64,000 nt of DNA, taken from contig NZ_FCOK02000018.1 of the NCBI RefSeq assembly GCF_001544555.2, forward strand, positions 62,001 through 126,000, read 5' to 3'. Under the pieces are notes generated by a model. That model searched no databases. It was not told the origin of the DNA and saw only the letters and a list, made by a program, of their open reading frames with translations. Positions 35,521 to 44,770 of the stretch are shown here, one piece after another; within the stretch, counting starts at the first letter, position 1; each line of letters begins with the position of its first letter. The DNA is from Caballeronia udeis (GTDB lineage Bacteria > Pseudomonadota > Gammaproteobacteria > Burkholderiales > Burkholderiaceae). The translations under genes and the position numbers were made by a program.

Positions 35521-36384
35521 ATGGGTTTGTTGGACGGTAAGGTCGCGGTAGTGACCGGTGCGGGTGCTGGCCTTGGCCGCGCGTATGCGCAGTTGCTTGC
35601 TCAAGAGGGCGCGGCTGTTGTCGTAAATGATTATGCGCAGGCGCCTGCCGAAGAAGTGGTAGCGGACATTCGTGCGAAAGGCGGCAAAGCGGCTGTGAGC
35701 GTGGCCGATGTGGGGAGCGTGGAGGGAGGGGAAAGCATCCTTGAGCATGCGCTCGCAGCATTTGGCAAGGTGGATATCCTGGTGAATAACGCCGGTATCC
35801 TGCGCGACAAGTCGCTGCTGAAGATGGAAGAGGCAGATTGGGATGCAGTGATTCGCGTTCATCTGAAGGGAACCTACTGCGTGACGCGGCCAGTCTTTGG
35901 ACACCTAAAGGAAAGCGGGCGTGGTGGTGTGATCGTCAACACGACATCAACCTCCGGTTTGCGTGGGAAGTTCGGGCAGACCAACTATGGGTCGGCCAAG
36001 GCTGGTATCTGGGGATTTTCGAATTCGCTCGCACAGGAAGGGCTCAAATACGGCATCCGCGTTTGGACAATAGCCCCGGCGGCAGCGAGCCAGCTCACCG
36101 ACGGCCTGGTGTCCGACGAGTACAAGAAGGTGTTCACCGCCGAGCGCGTCGCACCGGTACTGCTGTACATGGTCAGTGGCCTGTCCGGGAAGCAAACCGG
36201 CAAAACGCTGCTGGCGGGCGGCGGCTATGTCAGCGAGATTCGGATGGAAACGGGGCCCGGTCTCGTGCCGCCTGAACACTTCGATGCGCAGGGACTGGCG
36301 CAAGCGATCGCAGCGGGCAAGGTGATGCTGCCCGAGCGAGATCTGAATTTCGTCAATGCCTATGGCCCTGTCCAGAAAAGCTGA
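35521..36384 (+). CDS. SDR, 3-hydroxyacyl-CoA dehydrogenase (MFE-2 type)
   Basis: 287 residues. TGAGAGLGRAYA at ~13, DILVNNAGILRDKSL (~88), and the active-site Ser, Tyr and Lys in STSGLRGKFGQTNYGSAKAG match the dehydrogenase unit of peroxisomal multifunctional enzyme type 2 (17-beta-HSD4). It oxidises (3R)-hydroxyacyl-CoA to the ketoacyl-CoA. The next gene, 9 bases on, is the MFE-2-type hydratase, so the two domains that are fused in eukaryotes are separate here. Confidence 0.92.
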   Translation: MGLLDGKVAVVTGAGAGLGRAYAQLLAQEGAAVVVNDYAQAPAEEVVADIRAKGGKAAVSVADVGSVEGGESILEHALAAFGKVDILVNNAGILRDKSLLKMEEADWDAVIRVHLKGTYCVTRPVFGHLKESGRGGVIVNTTSTSGLRGKFGQTNYGSAKAGIWGFSNSLAQEGLKYGIRVWTIAPAAASQLTDGLVSDEYKKVFTAERVAPVLLYMVSGLSGKQTGKTLLAGGGYVSEIRMETGPGLVPPEHFDAQGLAQAIAAGKVMLPERDLNFVNAYGPVQKS

Positions 36385-36393
36385 AGAAGGGAC

Positions 36394-37251
36394 ATGTCGA
36401 TGCCAATCCAGTACCCCGCAGTACTCGACCTCAAGGAAGAAGGCCGGCGCTTTTCCTGGACTGACCGCGATACGCTGCTCTATGCGCTCGCTGTCGGCAT
36501 GGGTTCTGATCCGCTCGATCGAAGCGAATTGCCATTCGTCTACGAAAAAGGATTGCACGCGATGCCTACTTTCGCTGCCGTTGCAGCCTGGGGGGCTGGC
36601 ATCTCGCCAGAGCGCATCGGGCTCGATCGCGCCAGGACATTACATGGGGGCGAGGCGTTAACGCTGCATCGACCCATCCCGGTCAGCGGTTCGGTTGTGG
36701 CGGATAGCCGGGTAGTGGCGGTCTACGACAAGGGCGTTGGCAAGGGGGCGGTGATTGAGCGAGAGACCGTCTTGACGGACCCAGAGTCGAAAGAACGAAT
36801 TGCGACCATCACGCGTACCGCGTTCGCTCGGGCGGATGGCGGCTTCGGTGGGCCGCAGGACACGCGACCGGCTGGCGCCGTACCTGTACGCAAGCCCGAT
36901 GCGACGATCGAATTGCCGACGCGTCGCGACCAGGCGTTACTTTATCGGCTCTGCGGGGACCGCAACCCGCTGCATGCGGACCCGGGCGTTGCACGTGCAT
37001 CTGGCTTCGAAGCGCCAATTTTGCACGGATTGTGCACGTACGGTATGACGTGCCGCGCGGTGCTCAAAGCATTTTGTGCTTACGATCCAGCACGCATTCT
37101 CCAATACTCGGTTCGGTTCTCGGCGCCTGTATTCCCCGGTGAGTTGATCACGATGAATTTATGGCTGGACAACGATACGGTGTCCTTCGAAGCCGCCGTG
37201 CTGGCGCGCAGAGCGACGGTGATCAGCAACGGTCGCGCCAAGCTCGCATAG
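36394..37251 (+). CDS. MaoC-like (R)-specific enoyl-CoA hydratase 2 (MFE-2 hydratase type), first copy
   Basis: 285 residues, double-hotdog. The N-terminal half begins YALAVGMGSDPLD, and the catalytic half has LLYRLCGDRNPLHADPGVA with the Asp/His pair of hydratase 2, followed by FEAPILHGLCTYG. Adds water to a trans-2-enoyl-CoA to give the (3R)-hydroxy form, the substrate of the preceding SDR. A paralogue with the same plan lies at 39705-40580 in the same operon, so two hydration steps on different ring or chain positions are likely. Confidence 0.92.
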   Translation: MSMPIQYPAVLDLKEEGRRFSWTDRDTLLYALAVGMGSDPLDRSELPFVYEKGLHAMPTFAAVAAWGAGISPERIGLDRARTLHGGEALTLHRPIPVSGSVVADSRVVAVYDKGVGKGAVIERETVLTDPESKERIATITRTAFARADGGFGGPQDTRPAGAVPVRKPDATIELPTRRDQALLYRLCGDRNPLHADPGVARASGFEAPILHGLCTYGMTCRAVLKAFCAYDPARILQYSVRFSAPVFPGELITMNLWLDNDTVSFEAAVLARRATVISNGRAKLA

Positions 37252-37272
37252 TCTATTGAAAGAGAGAGCGAT

Positions 37273-37695
37273 ATGGAAGACAGCAAACCCGCAGCACTGA
37301 GTCCGGCCACGTCCTACACGCGTGTGCGCGACGATGGTTCGGCTTACCTTGAAGGCAGTAAATGTCGAGCGTGCGGTACCCGGTTTCTCGGCGAGCGTGA
37401 GAACTGCGCGCGTTGTGGAGCGCGCGGATTTATCGAGACGTACTCATTGGGCGAGCACGGGCACCTCTACAACTACACCATCGTGTACCGCAGCTATCCA
37501 GGGATCAAAGTGCCTTTCATCTCGGCTATCGTCGATCTGGACGACGGCACTGTGGTGAAGGGCAATCTGCTCGACATCGAGCCTGATCCGAGCGCGCTGG
37601 CGTTTGGAATGCCGGTCAGGATGGTGTTCCGCGGAGCTGAACTTGCCAACGCGGACGGTCTCGGCTATCTGGCCCATTTTTTTGTTCCGGCTTGA
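37273..37695 (+). CDS. DUF35/OB-fold zinc-ribbon acyl-CoA-associated protein
   Basis: 140 residues. Zinc ribbon Cys31-Cys34 and Cys45-Cys48 (CRACGTRF ... CARCGARG), then an OB-fold domain (LYNYTIVYRSYPGIKVPF, VVKGNLLDIE). DUF35 proteins bind acyl-CoA and pair with SCP2-like thiolases or aldolases. The thiolase starts 10 bases later, so the two very likely form one complex. Confidence 0.9.
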   Translation: MEDSKPAALSPATSYTRVRDDGSAYLEGSKCRACGTRFLGERENCARCGARGFIETYSLGEHGHLYNYTIVYRSYPGIKVPFISAIVDLDDGTVVKGNLLDIEPDPSALAFGMPVRMVFRGAELANADGLGYLAHFFVPA

Positions 37696-37705
37696 GGGAA
37701 GTGAC

Positions 37706-38845
37706 ATGTCTGACGTTTATGTAGTGGGCATCGATATGATCCGGTTTGGCCGCTATCCGGACCGCACAGTCGTGCAGCTCGCGGCGGATGCCGCGTTGCT
37801 CGCGCTGGACGATTGCGGTGTGGCGATCGGGGATGTGCAGGCGCTTTATAGCGGGAATATCGGCGAAACGATGACAGGTCAGCGCACTTTGCAACTCATC
37901 GGTCAAACGGGCATTCTTGTTGTCAATTGCACCAATGCGTGCGCCACCGGGGCAACTGCGTTCCGGGAGGGTTGGACTGCCATTAAGGCTGGCCTCTATG
38001 ACATCGTGCTGTGTATCGGTGTCGAGAAAATGCAGCCGGGCATGATTGTCAAGAAAAAGGTCGGCAACGAGCCGCTGCCGGCAGAAGGGCTGATTGGCTC
38101 GGAGACGATGCCCGCAGTCTTTGCGATGGTGGGCATGGAGCACTCTCGTAAATATGGAACCACGCCTGAGCAATTTGCGCGGGTTTCGGTCAAGAATCAT
38201 CATCATTCAACGTTCAATCCAAAAGCGATGTATCAAAAGGAGACACCGCTTGAGGAGGTGATGAATGCAGAAATGATTGCATACCCGAACACCAAGTTGA
38301 TGTGTTCGGTAAACGTCGACGGGGCAGCCGCGGCGGTATTGATGTCAGCCAAAAAGGCGCGCGAGCTCGGACTCGAAAAACGGGCGGTAAAAGTGCGCGC
38401 GTCGGCGCTTGCGAGCGACGCCTGGTCCGAGCGTAATTTAGTAATGCAGGACATCAATACAGTGACACGCCTCGCGGCGAAAGCAGCCTACGAAATGGCA
38501 GGTATTGGTCCGGATGAACTGGATCTGGTCGAGCTGCATGATTGTTTCGCGACAGCGGAGATTCTTCACTACGAGAATCTGGGACTTTGCGCGGAGGGTG
38601 AGGGCGGGCGTCTGATCGACAGCGGCGAGACGGCCATCGGCGGCCGCATACCGGTCAACGCCTCAGGTGGACTCCTCTCGAAGGGACACCCGCTAGGCGC
38701 GACCGGTATTGCCAACATCTACGAAGTCGTCACTCACTTGCGTGGCGAGGCGGGACAGCGTCAGGTGCAGGGCGCCCGCATCGGCCTCACGCATGTTGTC
38801 GGCCTCGGTAGCGCGTGCGCAGTTCATATCCTCGAAAAAGTCTGA
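37706..38845 (+). CDS. SCP2-type thiolase with intact Cys, partner of DUF35
   Basis: 379 residues. Unlike the copy at 26664-27848 it keeps a Cys in the nucleophile loop (NCTNACATGATAF, Cys79), and has the C-terminal His loop GGLLSKGHPLGATG and the LVELHDCFATAE segment. Expected to cleave a branched 3-ketoacyl-CoA to release propionyl- or acetyl-CoA. GGGAA precedes the ATG. Paired with the DUF35 gene just upstream; a crotonase follows 11 bases later. Confidence 0.9.
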   Translation: MSDVYVVGIDMIRFGRYPDRTVVQLAADAALLALDDCGVAIGDVQALYSGNIGETMTGQRTLQLIGQTGILVVNCTNACATGATAFREGWTAIKAGLYDIVLCIGVEKMQPGMIVKKKVGNEPLPAEGLIGSETMPAVFAMVGMEHSRKYGTTPEQFARVSVKNHHHSTFNPKAMYQKETPLEEVMNAEMIAYPNTKLMCSVNVDGAAAAVLMSAKKARELGLEKRAVKVRASALASDAWSERNLVMQDINTVTRLAAKAAYEMAGIGPDELDLVELHDCFATAEILHYENLGLCAEGEGGRLIDSGETAIGGRIPVNASGGLLSKGHPLGATGIANIYEVVTHLRGEAGQRQVQGARIGLTHVVGLGSACAVHILEKV

Positions 38846-38856
38846 GCCGCGCTCTC

Positions 38857-39708
38857 ATGCGATACGAGTTCATCGGCGTCGCGCAAGAGGATCGGCTCAC
38901 GCTGATCACGATAAACCGGCCCGAGGTGCTCAATGCACTGCATCCGCCAGCGCACCACGAACTCGCCGCTGCCTTCGACGCTTTCCAGGCCGATCCGAAC
39001 CAATGGGTTGCCATCGTGACCGGTGCTGGCGAGCGAGCTTTCTGTGCAGGCAATGACCTGAAATTTCGCGCTGCTGCGGGACGCCAGGCGATGCCGGAGT
39101 CGGGGTTTGGTGGCTTGACTTCGCGCTTCGATCTCGAGAAGCCGGTGCTGGCCGCGGTCAACGGGATTGCGCTCGGCGGCGGTTTTGAGTTGGCGCTCGC
39201 GTGCGACCTCATCGTGGCGGACGAACGCGCACAATTCGCGCTGCCAGAGGTCAGGGTCGGTCTGGCCGCACTTGCTGGCGGTTTGCATCGGTTGCCGCGC
39301 GAGGTCGGCCTGAAGACGGCCATGGGAATTGTATTGACCGGTCGCCGTGTCGACGTGGCGGAGGGGCGTCGGTTGGGGTTTGTCAACGAAGTGGCGCCAG
39401 AGGGAACCTCGCTGGACATCGCACGTCGCTGGGCAGCAGAAATCTTGCAGGCGGGCCCACTAGCCGTGCGCGCGACAAAGCAGGTAATCATGCGTGGACT
39501 CGATGAGCAAGGCTTGAACGAGGCGCTGGGTCGACAAAAAGACTACCCGGCCGTGGTGGCGATGTATGGGTCCGGGGATGCGCTCGAGGGTCCGCGTGCG
39601 TTTTCCGAGAAGCGGCCACCGCGCTGGCAGGGTGAACTATCCGGAGCGGTGACGGGCCGCGATCTTTCTCACGACCATGCACCACAGTTGAAGGAAAACC
39701 CTCAATGA
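38857..39708 (+). CDS. Enoyl-CoA hydratase/isomerase, canonical active site
   Basis: 283 residues from the ATG at 38857. Both hydratase glutamates are in place (GGGFELALAC and FALPEVRVG), with oxyanion segment GERAFCAGNDLKF, so this is a normal (S)-specific hydratase candidate, in contrast to the crotonases at 1602 and 52256. It carries about 25 extra C-terminal residues. Its stop overlaps the next gene by four bases. Confidence 0.92.
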   Translation: MRYEFIGVAQEDRLTLITINRPEVLNALHPPAHHELAAAFDAFQADPNQWVAIVTGAGERAFCAGNDLKFRAAAGRQAMPESGFGGLTSRFDLEKPVLAAVNGIALGGGFELALACDLIVADERAQFALPEVRVGLAALAGGLHRLPREVGLKTAMGIVLTGRRVDVAEGRRLGFVNEVAPEGTSLDIARRWAAEILQAGPLAVRATKQVIMRGLDEQGLNEALGRQKDYPAVVAMYGSGDALEGPRAFSEKRPPRWQGELSGAVTGRDLSHDHAPQLKENPQ

Positions 39709-40580
39709 TCGACTATCAGGTGGTCAAAAATTGGGTGTTTGATGACGTGCGCTGCGTGTACACCGCGCGCGATTCGATGCTGTATGCGCTAGCGATCGGG
39801 ATAGGCGCCGAGCCAACGGATCCGTACCAACTGCGTTACGCCTATGAGAAAAACCTCCAGGCAGTGCCGACGATGGCCACGATCATGGGAGCCCCGGGCG
39901 CGTGGTGGCGGGATTCACGCACGGGAGCCGACGCGGTGAAACTCGTTCATGGGGAGCAAGGTCTGCGGCTGATCCGGCCTTTGTCGGTGAACGGCACCCT
40001 GATCGCAAAAAACCGGGTGCATTCGCTGAGTGACAAGGGCGAAGGCCGAGGCGCAATCGGTGTGGTGATGAGGGATCTCGTCGATGCTGAAACGGGCGAG
40101 CTCGTGGCACAGAGCAGGAATGTGAGCTTCCTGCGAGGCGACGGCGGGTTTAGCGCAGTCAGTGGTATTTCCGATCCGTTTCCTGAGCCTTTACCAAGGA
40201 TGCCTGAAGAACCGGCACATCTGACGATTCAGCTCTCGACGCTACCGCAGGCCGCACTTTTATACCGGCTGACAGGGGACCTGAACCCGTTGCATGCTGA
40301 TCCGGAGGTCGCCTCCGCGGCGGGATTCAGACAGCCGATCCTGCACGGGCTCTGTACGTATGGCATGGCATGCCACGCGGTGTTGCGGGCGGTGCTGAGA
40401 TATGACGCTGCACGGCTACGCGCTCTGGCCGTGCGCTTTACCTCGCCGGTTTATCCCGGAGAGGACGTTCACTTTGAACTTTGGCGCGTTGACGCGGGCA
40501 CGATGAGGCTGCGTGCGCGCGTGAACGCTCGCAACGCAATAGTGTTGGACAACGGTGTCGTTGAGATTGATTCACAGTAG
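39705..40580 (+). CDS. MaoC-like enoyl-CoA hydratase 2, second copy
   Basis: 291 residues, same double-hotdog plan as 36394-37251: SMLYALAIGIGAEPTD at the start, LLYRLTGDLNPLHADPEVA and FRQPILHGLCTYGMAC in the catalytic half. It is translationally coupled to the crotonase. Having two hydratases of this type with one MFE-2-like SDR and further SDRs suggests two rounds of (R)-specific beta-oxidation on different intermediates. Confidence 0.92.
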   Translation: MIDYQVVKNWVFDDVRCVYTARDSMLYALAIGIGAEPTDPYQLRYAYEKNLQAVPTMATIMGAPGAWWRDSRTGADAVKLVHGEQGLRLIRPLSVNGTLIAKNRVHSLSDKGEGRGAIGVVMRDLVDAETGELVAQSRNVSFLRGDGGFSAVSGISDPFPEPLPRMPEEPAHLTIQLSTLPQAALLYRLTGDLNPLHADPEVASAAGFRQPILHGLCTYGMACHAVLRAVLRYDAARLRALAVRFTSPVYPGEDVHFELWRVDAGTMRLRARVNARNAIVLDNGVVEIDSQ

Positions 40581-40609
40581 AAATCACAGTAAGGAACAGG
40601 AGACGAACG

Positions 40610-41515
40610 GTGGGCAACATGGTCGAGGGAAAAGTGGTGATCGTGACCGGTGCGGGCAGTGGCATCGGACGGGATCTGGCGAGGGCGTTCGCCGCGAACG
40701 GCGCGAAAGTCATCGTCAACGACACCGGTCGGGTCGTTGGCGGAGATGGGTTCGCGGCTGAGCACGTCGTGGCAGAAATCCAGACGGCGGGAGGGCGGGC
40801 CATTGCTGTGGTGGAAAGCGTCGCCACGAGCGACTCGGCGCAGCGTATCGTGCAGGCGGCGCTCGACCACTTTGGCCGGCTTGACTGCGTAGTGAACAAC
40901 GCAGGGATTACGCGCGATCGCTTCTTCTTCAATATGAGTGGTGAGGAATGGCAAGCAGTGCTGGACGTGCATCTGAATGGTTCGTTCCATGTCGCGCGTG
41001 CCGCCGCGCCGCATTTCAAGAGCCAGAATTCCGGAAGCTATGTCCACATGACGTCGACCAGCGGCTTGATCGGCAATGTCGGGCAATCCAACTACGCGGC
41101 GGCGAAGATGGGTATTGTGGGTTTATCGAAATCGATCGCACTGGACATGGCGAAGTTCAAAGTGCGTTCGAACTGCATCTCGCCGTGGGCATGGACCGCA
41201 ATGACAGCGAACATTCCGGCCGACACGCCTGAGAACATTGCGCGTATCGAAAAACTCAAGAAAATGGACAGCGCGAAGATTGCGCCTCTCGCGGTGTTCC
41301 TCGCCAGCGATCAGGCTGTCGATGTTTCGGGCCAGATATTCGGTGTACGCGCCAACGAGATCTACTTGTTCAGTCAGCCGCGCATCATACGCACCTTGCA
41401 CAGAAGCGAAGGGTGGACACCTGAAAGCATCGCCGAACATGCGATACCGGCGCTAGCTCCGAGTTTTTACGAGAACGTACCGTCAATGGCCATCACGCCT
41501 TGGGATCCGATCTGA
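40610..41515 (+). CDS. SDR family oxidoreductase, long (MFE-2/hydroxyacyl-CoA type)
   Basis: 301 residues from the GTG at 40610, which has GGAG 8 bases upstream; an ATG three codons later is less well placed. TGAGSGIGRDLA, LDCVVNNAGITRDRFF and the active-site set STSGLIGNVGQSNYAAAKMG match hydroxyacyl-CoA dehydrogenases. The C-terminal ~60 residues (from VRANEIYLFSQPRIIR) form the tail seen in steroid-associated members. First of five SDRs in a row. Confidence 0.91.
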   Translation: MGNMVEGKVVIVTGAGSGIGRDLARAFAANGAKVIVNDTGRVVGGDGFAAEHVVAEIQTAGGRAIAVVESVATSDSAQRIVQAALDHFGRLDCVVNNAGITRDRFFFNMSGEEWQAVLDVHLNGSFHVARAAAPHFKSQNSGSYVHMTSTSGLIGNVGQSNYAAAKMGIVGLSKSIALDMAKFKVRSNCISPWAWTAMTANIPADTPENIARIEKLKKMDSAKIAPLAVFLASDQAVDVSGQIFGVRANEIYLFSQPRIIRTLHRSEGWTPESIAEHAIPALAPSFYENVPSMAITPWDPI

Positions 41516-41630
41516 ATCGGTCTGCGCGGTGCTCCAAACCATTACACAATCCGGAGACACGGGTGAACCAGATTGATAAACGCGCGTTGACATGGTGGCG
41601 CGGCGCGATTGGATTAGACGAGGCTCCGCA

Positions 41631-42449
41631 ATGAACTTGGATCAGCAGAAACGTTTTCAGGAAAAGCTTGCCGTGGTGACAGGCGCATCGCGGGGTCTGG
41701 GCAAGCGGATCGCAGAGGCCTTTGTCCGCGAAGGCTGCAGGGTGGCATTGCTTGGGCGAAATGCTGACGCGTTGCTGGCCACCGCTTCCGAGATCGGATC
41801 GATGGCAGCGGTCTTTCCGACCGACATCTCAGATCCGGCAGCCGTTCGCCAAACCTTTAGCGCGATCGGCCAGCGTTTTGGTGGCGTCGATTTCCTCATC
41901 AATAACGCGGCGCTCGGCCACCTTCAGACCGTGGAGGAGGCGGATGACCATCTGCTCCAGGAGGAGATCGGAGCGAACCTGCTTGGCCCGATCTACTGTA
42001 TGCGTTCGGCAATTCCGCTCATGCGGTTGAGAGGGCGCGGACACATCGTCAACGTCACGTCTGAGTCCGTGAATATGCCGTATCCGTTTTTGACGGTCTA
42101 TGCGGCGACCAAGAGTGCAATGGAAACACTGTCAGCCGGGCTGCGGACGGAATTGCGCGGGCAAGGTATCCGGATCACCGTGCTGCGTTCGGGCCGGATG
42201 AGCGAAAGCGGCTTTAACCGCGATTGGCCTGAAGACCGTCTCGCGCGCTATCGTCAGATCGTGAAGGCAGAGGGGTACCACGCGGCTTCTGGCGAGCCGA
42301 TCTCGCCGCAGATCACTGCCAGGGCCGTGATGGATCTACTGAGTTTGCCGCGGGAGGCGAATGTCGACCTGCTGGAGTTGCGCTCTTCGGGGGAATCGGC
42401 AGACACGAATGGACCCCATCCGCCTGATCAGCCAGGAATTAAAACTTGA
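41631..42449 (+). CDS. SDR family oxidoreductase
   Basis: 272 residues from the ATG at 41631 (GAGG 7 bases upstream). TGASRGLGKRIA, DFLINNAALG, and Ser/Tyr/Lys in NVTSESVNMPYPFLTVYAATKSA. After LRSGRM the C-terminal part is unlike FabG, without the usual VDGG ending. Substrate unknown; second of five consecutive SDRs. Confidence 0.9.
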   Translation: MNLDQQKRFQEKLAVVTGASRGLGKRIAEAFVREGCRVALLGRNADALLATASEIGSMAAVFPTDISDPAAVRQTFSAIGQRFGGVDFLINNAALGHLQTVEEADDHLLQEEIGANLLGPIYCMRSAIPLMRLRGRGHIVNVTSESVNMPYPFLTVYAATKSAMETLSAGLRTELRGQGIRITVLRSGRMSESGFNRDWPEDRLARYRQIVKAEGYHAASGEPISPQITARAVMDLLSLPREANVDLLELRSSGESADTNGPHPPDQPGIKT

Positions 42450-42458
42450 GGAGTACAG

Positions 42459-43208
42459 ATGCGCTTTCAGGACAAGGTCGTGATTGTGACAGGCGCCGGG
42501 CAGGGTATCGGTGAAGCCTATGCTCGTGCATTGGCCAACGAAGGAGCCGCTGTTGCCGTCGCGGAAATAAACGAGGAAAACGGGCGACGTGTCGCGCAGG
42601 AAATCGCCGACGCTGGCGGGCGCTCGCTTTTCGTGCAGACCGATGTCTCGTCGCCAGAATCTGCAGCGACCCTGGCGGCGAGTGTGGCGCAAGCGTTCGG
42701 AGGGATCGATTTGCTGATCAACAATGCGGCCATCTTTGCCGGGATGCGCCGCGAGAGCCTGCTAGAAGTCGATTACGCGTACTACCAGCACTTCATGGAA
42801 GTCAACATGAATGGCGCGTTGATCGTTACGCGCGCTGTGTATAAATTCATGGTCGCGCGCGGTGGCGGCGCGATCCTCAACCAGTCTTCGACAGCGGCCT
42901 ATGAAGCGGGTAACTACTACAAGATTGCGAAGACAGGTCTGAACGCAATCACCATCGGGCTGGCTCGCGAACTGGGTCCGATGAATATTCGCGTCAACGG
43001 TATTGCACCGGGCCCGACGGACACGACTGCGACGCGGACCAGCGTACCGCCCGAACGCCTGCAGGCGTTGCTGTCTAACCTGCCTTTACGCCGCATCGGC
43101 ACTACCCAGGACATCGTCAACACGTGTCTCTTCTTGCTGTCAGGAGATGCAGCCTGGGTGACAGGGCAAACCTGGTGTGTCGACGGCGGCACGGTTCTTA
43201 GGATCTGA
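42459..43208 (+). CDS. SDR family oxidoreductase (FabG-like)
   Basis: 249 residues. TGAGQGIGEAYA, DLLINNAAIFAGM and active residues in NQSSTAAYEAGNYYKIAKTG; ends with GQTWCVDGGTVLRI. The RBS is GAGG 8 bases upstream of the ATG. Adjacent genes are 9 bases before and 1 base after, so it is firmly inside the operon. Confidence 0.92.
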   Translation: MRFQDKVVIVTGAGQGIGEAYARALANEGAAVAVAEINEENGRRVAQEIADAGGRSLFVQTDVSSPESAATLAASVAQAFGGIDLLINNAAIFAGMRRESLLEVDYAYYQHFMEVNMNGALIVTRAVYKFMVARGGGAILNQSSTAAYEAGNYYKIAKTGLNAITIGLARELGPMNIRVNGIAPGPTDTTATRTSVPPERLQALLSNLPLRRIGTTQDIVNTCLFLLSGDAAWVTGQTWCVDGGTVLRI

Positions 43209-43209
43209 G

Positions 43210-44001
43210 ATGGACCTTGAGTTGCACGGGCGAGTCGTGCTGGTCGTTGGTGCCAGCAGCGGGATCGGCGCAGCTACCGCGCGACTTCTGTGCCGTGAGG
43301 GCGCGAAGCTGGCCCTTATGGCACGACGCCAACACGAGCTTGATCTGATGGCGCGGGAATTACGGGAAAGCGGAGCAGAGGTTATCGCGCTGGGCGGAGA
43401 CGCCGGAGCCCAAGGCGTTCTGGATGATGCTGTGGAGCGAACTGTGGCGCAATTCGGCGCCCTGCATCGCTTGGTGGTGGTCGCCGGCCCGATGGGGACG
43501 CGCGCGGCGCTGCACGAACTGGACGATCGCGACTGGGAGTTCTATTTCCGGCAAAGCCTGATGCTGGCGGTCGGGGCGTGCCGTGCCGCGATTCCGGCGC
43601 TCCTTGAAGCGTCTGATGGTGCGATCGTGCTGACGTCTGCGTTCTCGATCCGGTCGCAAAAACCTGGACTCGTTGCCTATACCGCTATGAAGAGCGCGAT
43701 TGCCAGCGTAGCAAAAAATATAGCTAAGACTTATGGCGCACAAGGGTTACGTGCGAATTGCATTGCACCGGGTGTAATCGACCGGGATACCGGGACGAAA
43801 AGGGCGCTTGCCGAGAAATATGGAGTGCCGGAGGCACGCGCACGCTATGAGCAGGTGCGCCGTGAATCGGGTATGTCGGTTGCGCTGGAGCGGGCCGGAC
43901 GGCATGAAGAATTCGCTGGTCTCATCGCCTATTTGCTGTCGGTCCGGGCTTCCTATGTAACGGGCGTGACTGTCAATATCGATGGGGGCACAGACTTTTA
44001 A
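43210..44001 (+). CDS. SDR family oxidoreductase
   Basis: 263 residues from the ATG at 43210, starting one base after the previous stop. VGASSGIGAATARLL replaces the usual TG-A opening with VG-A; the NNAG position reads VVAGPMG; active residues lie in TSAFSIRSQKPGLVAYTAMKSA; it ends VNIDGGTDF. The altered NNAG region may change cofactor or substrate fit. Fourth of five SDRs. Confidence 0.9.
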   Translation: MDLELHGRVVLVVGASSGIGAATARLLCREGAKLALMARRQHELDLMARELRESGAEVIALGGDAGAQGVLDDAVERTVAQFGALHRLVVVAGPMGTRAALHELDDRDWEFYFRQSLMLAVGACRAAIPALLEASDGAIVLTSAFSIRSQKPGLVAYTAMKSAIASVAKNIAKTYGAQGLRANCIAPGVIDRDTGTKRALAEKYGVPEARARYEQVRRESGMSVALERAGRHEEFAGLIAYLLSVRASYVTGVTVNIDGGTDF

Positions 44002-44050
44002 TTTGGCGCGATGGAAGTAGTCCGCGCATGCATGGAAAGAGGCGAACACC

Positions 44051-44770
44051 ATGAGTGAAAAGATTGTCATGATTACGGGCGGTGCGGGTAATCTGGGCCG
44101 CGCAGCAGAGGATGCTTTCGCCCGGGCGGGTTGCAGGCGCGTGGTGGTCGACATTAATGGCGCTGCCCTTCAGGCAGCCTACCCCGTCGAATCCGGTGAC
44201 CGGCTTCTGATCCCGCTTGATCTGATGGATGGCTCGTCCGTCGAGCGGGCGATTGCGACTGTCAACGAAAAATTCGGTGCAGTTAATGTTCTTTGCAATG
44301 TCGCCGGCGGGTTTTATTACGGCGAGCCGGTTCACGAAATGCAAGCAGAGGTCTGGCGCAGAATGCTCGATCTGAATGCGACGACATTGATCAATGCGGT
44401 CCGTGCCGTGGTGCCGGGGATGATCCGGGCGGGAAGAGGGACGATCATCAACGTGGGCGCCGCCGCTCACGTGCGCGCCCAGGCTCACATGAGCGCGTAT
44501 GCCGCTGCGAAGGGCGCGGTGATGCGCCTGACGGAAAGCATGGCGGACGAACTCAGAGACAAGGGCATTGGCGTGTTTTGCGTCATGCCCGAGATCATCG
44601 ATACGCCTGCCAATCGCCTGGACATGCCTGCGGCGGACACTTCCGGCTGGACGCCCCCGTCGGCGATTGCCGACGTCATGGTGCTGCTAACGGACGAGGT
44701 TGCGTCGATCATGAGCGGCGGGCTCTTTGCGTTGAAGGGGCGGCCGCGAGAAGTGCAGACTGCCTGGTAA
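44051..44770 (+). CDS. SDR-like protein with Ser-to-Ala change in active site
   Basis: 239 residues. TGGAGNLGRAAEDAF at the nucleotide site and SAYAAAKGA with Tyr and Lys. The residue 13 before the Tyr, which is Ser in the other SDRs here, is Ala (INVGAAAHVRAQ). Members of this kind (dihydropteridine-reductase-like and others) can still be active or act in a non-oxidoreductase role. Last gene of the plus-strand operon; followed by 466 bases of mostly non-coding DNA. Confidence 0.87.
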   Translation: MSEKIVMITGGAGNLGRAAEDAFARAGCRRVVVDINGAALQAAYPVESGDRLLIPLDLMDGSSVERAIATVNEKFGAVNVLCNVAGGFYYGEPVHEMQAEVWRRMLDLNATTLINAVRAVVPGMIRAGRGTIINVGAAAHVRAQAHMSAYAAAKGAVMRLTESMADELRDKGIGVFCVMPEIIDTPANRLDMPAADTSGWTPPSAIADVMVLLTDEVASIMSGGLFALKGRPREVQTAW

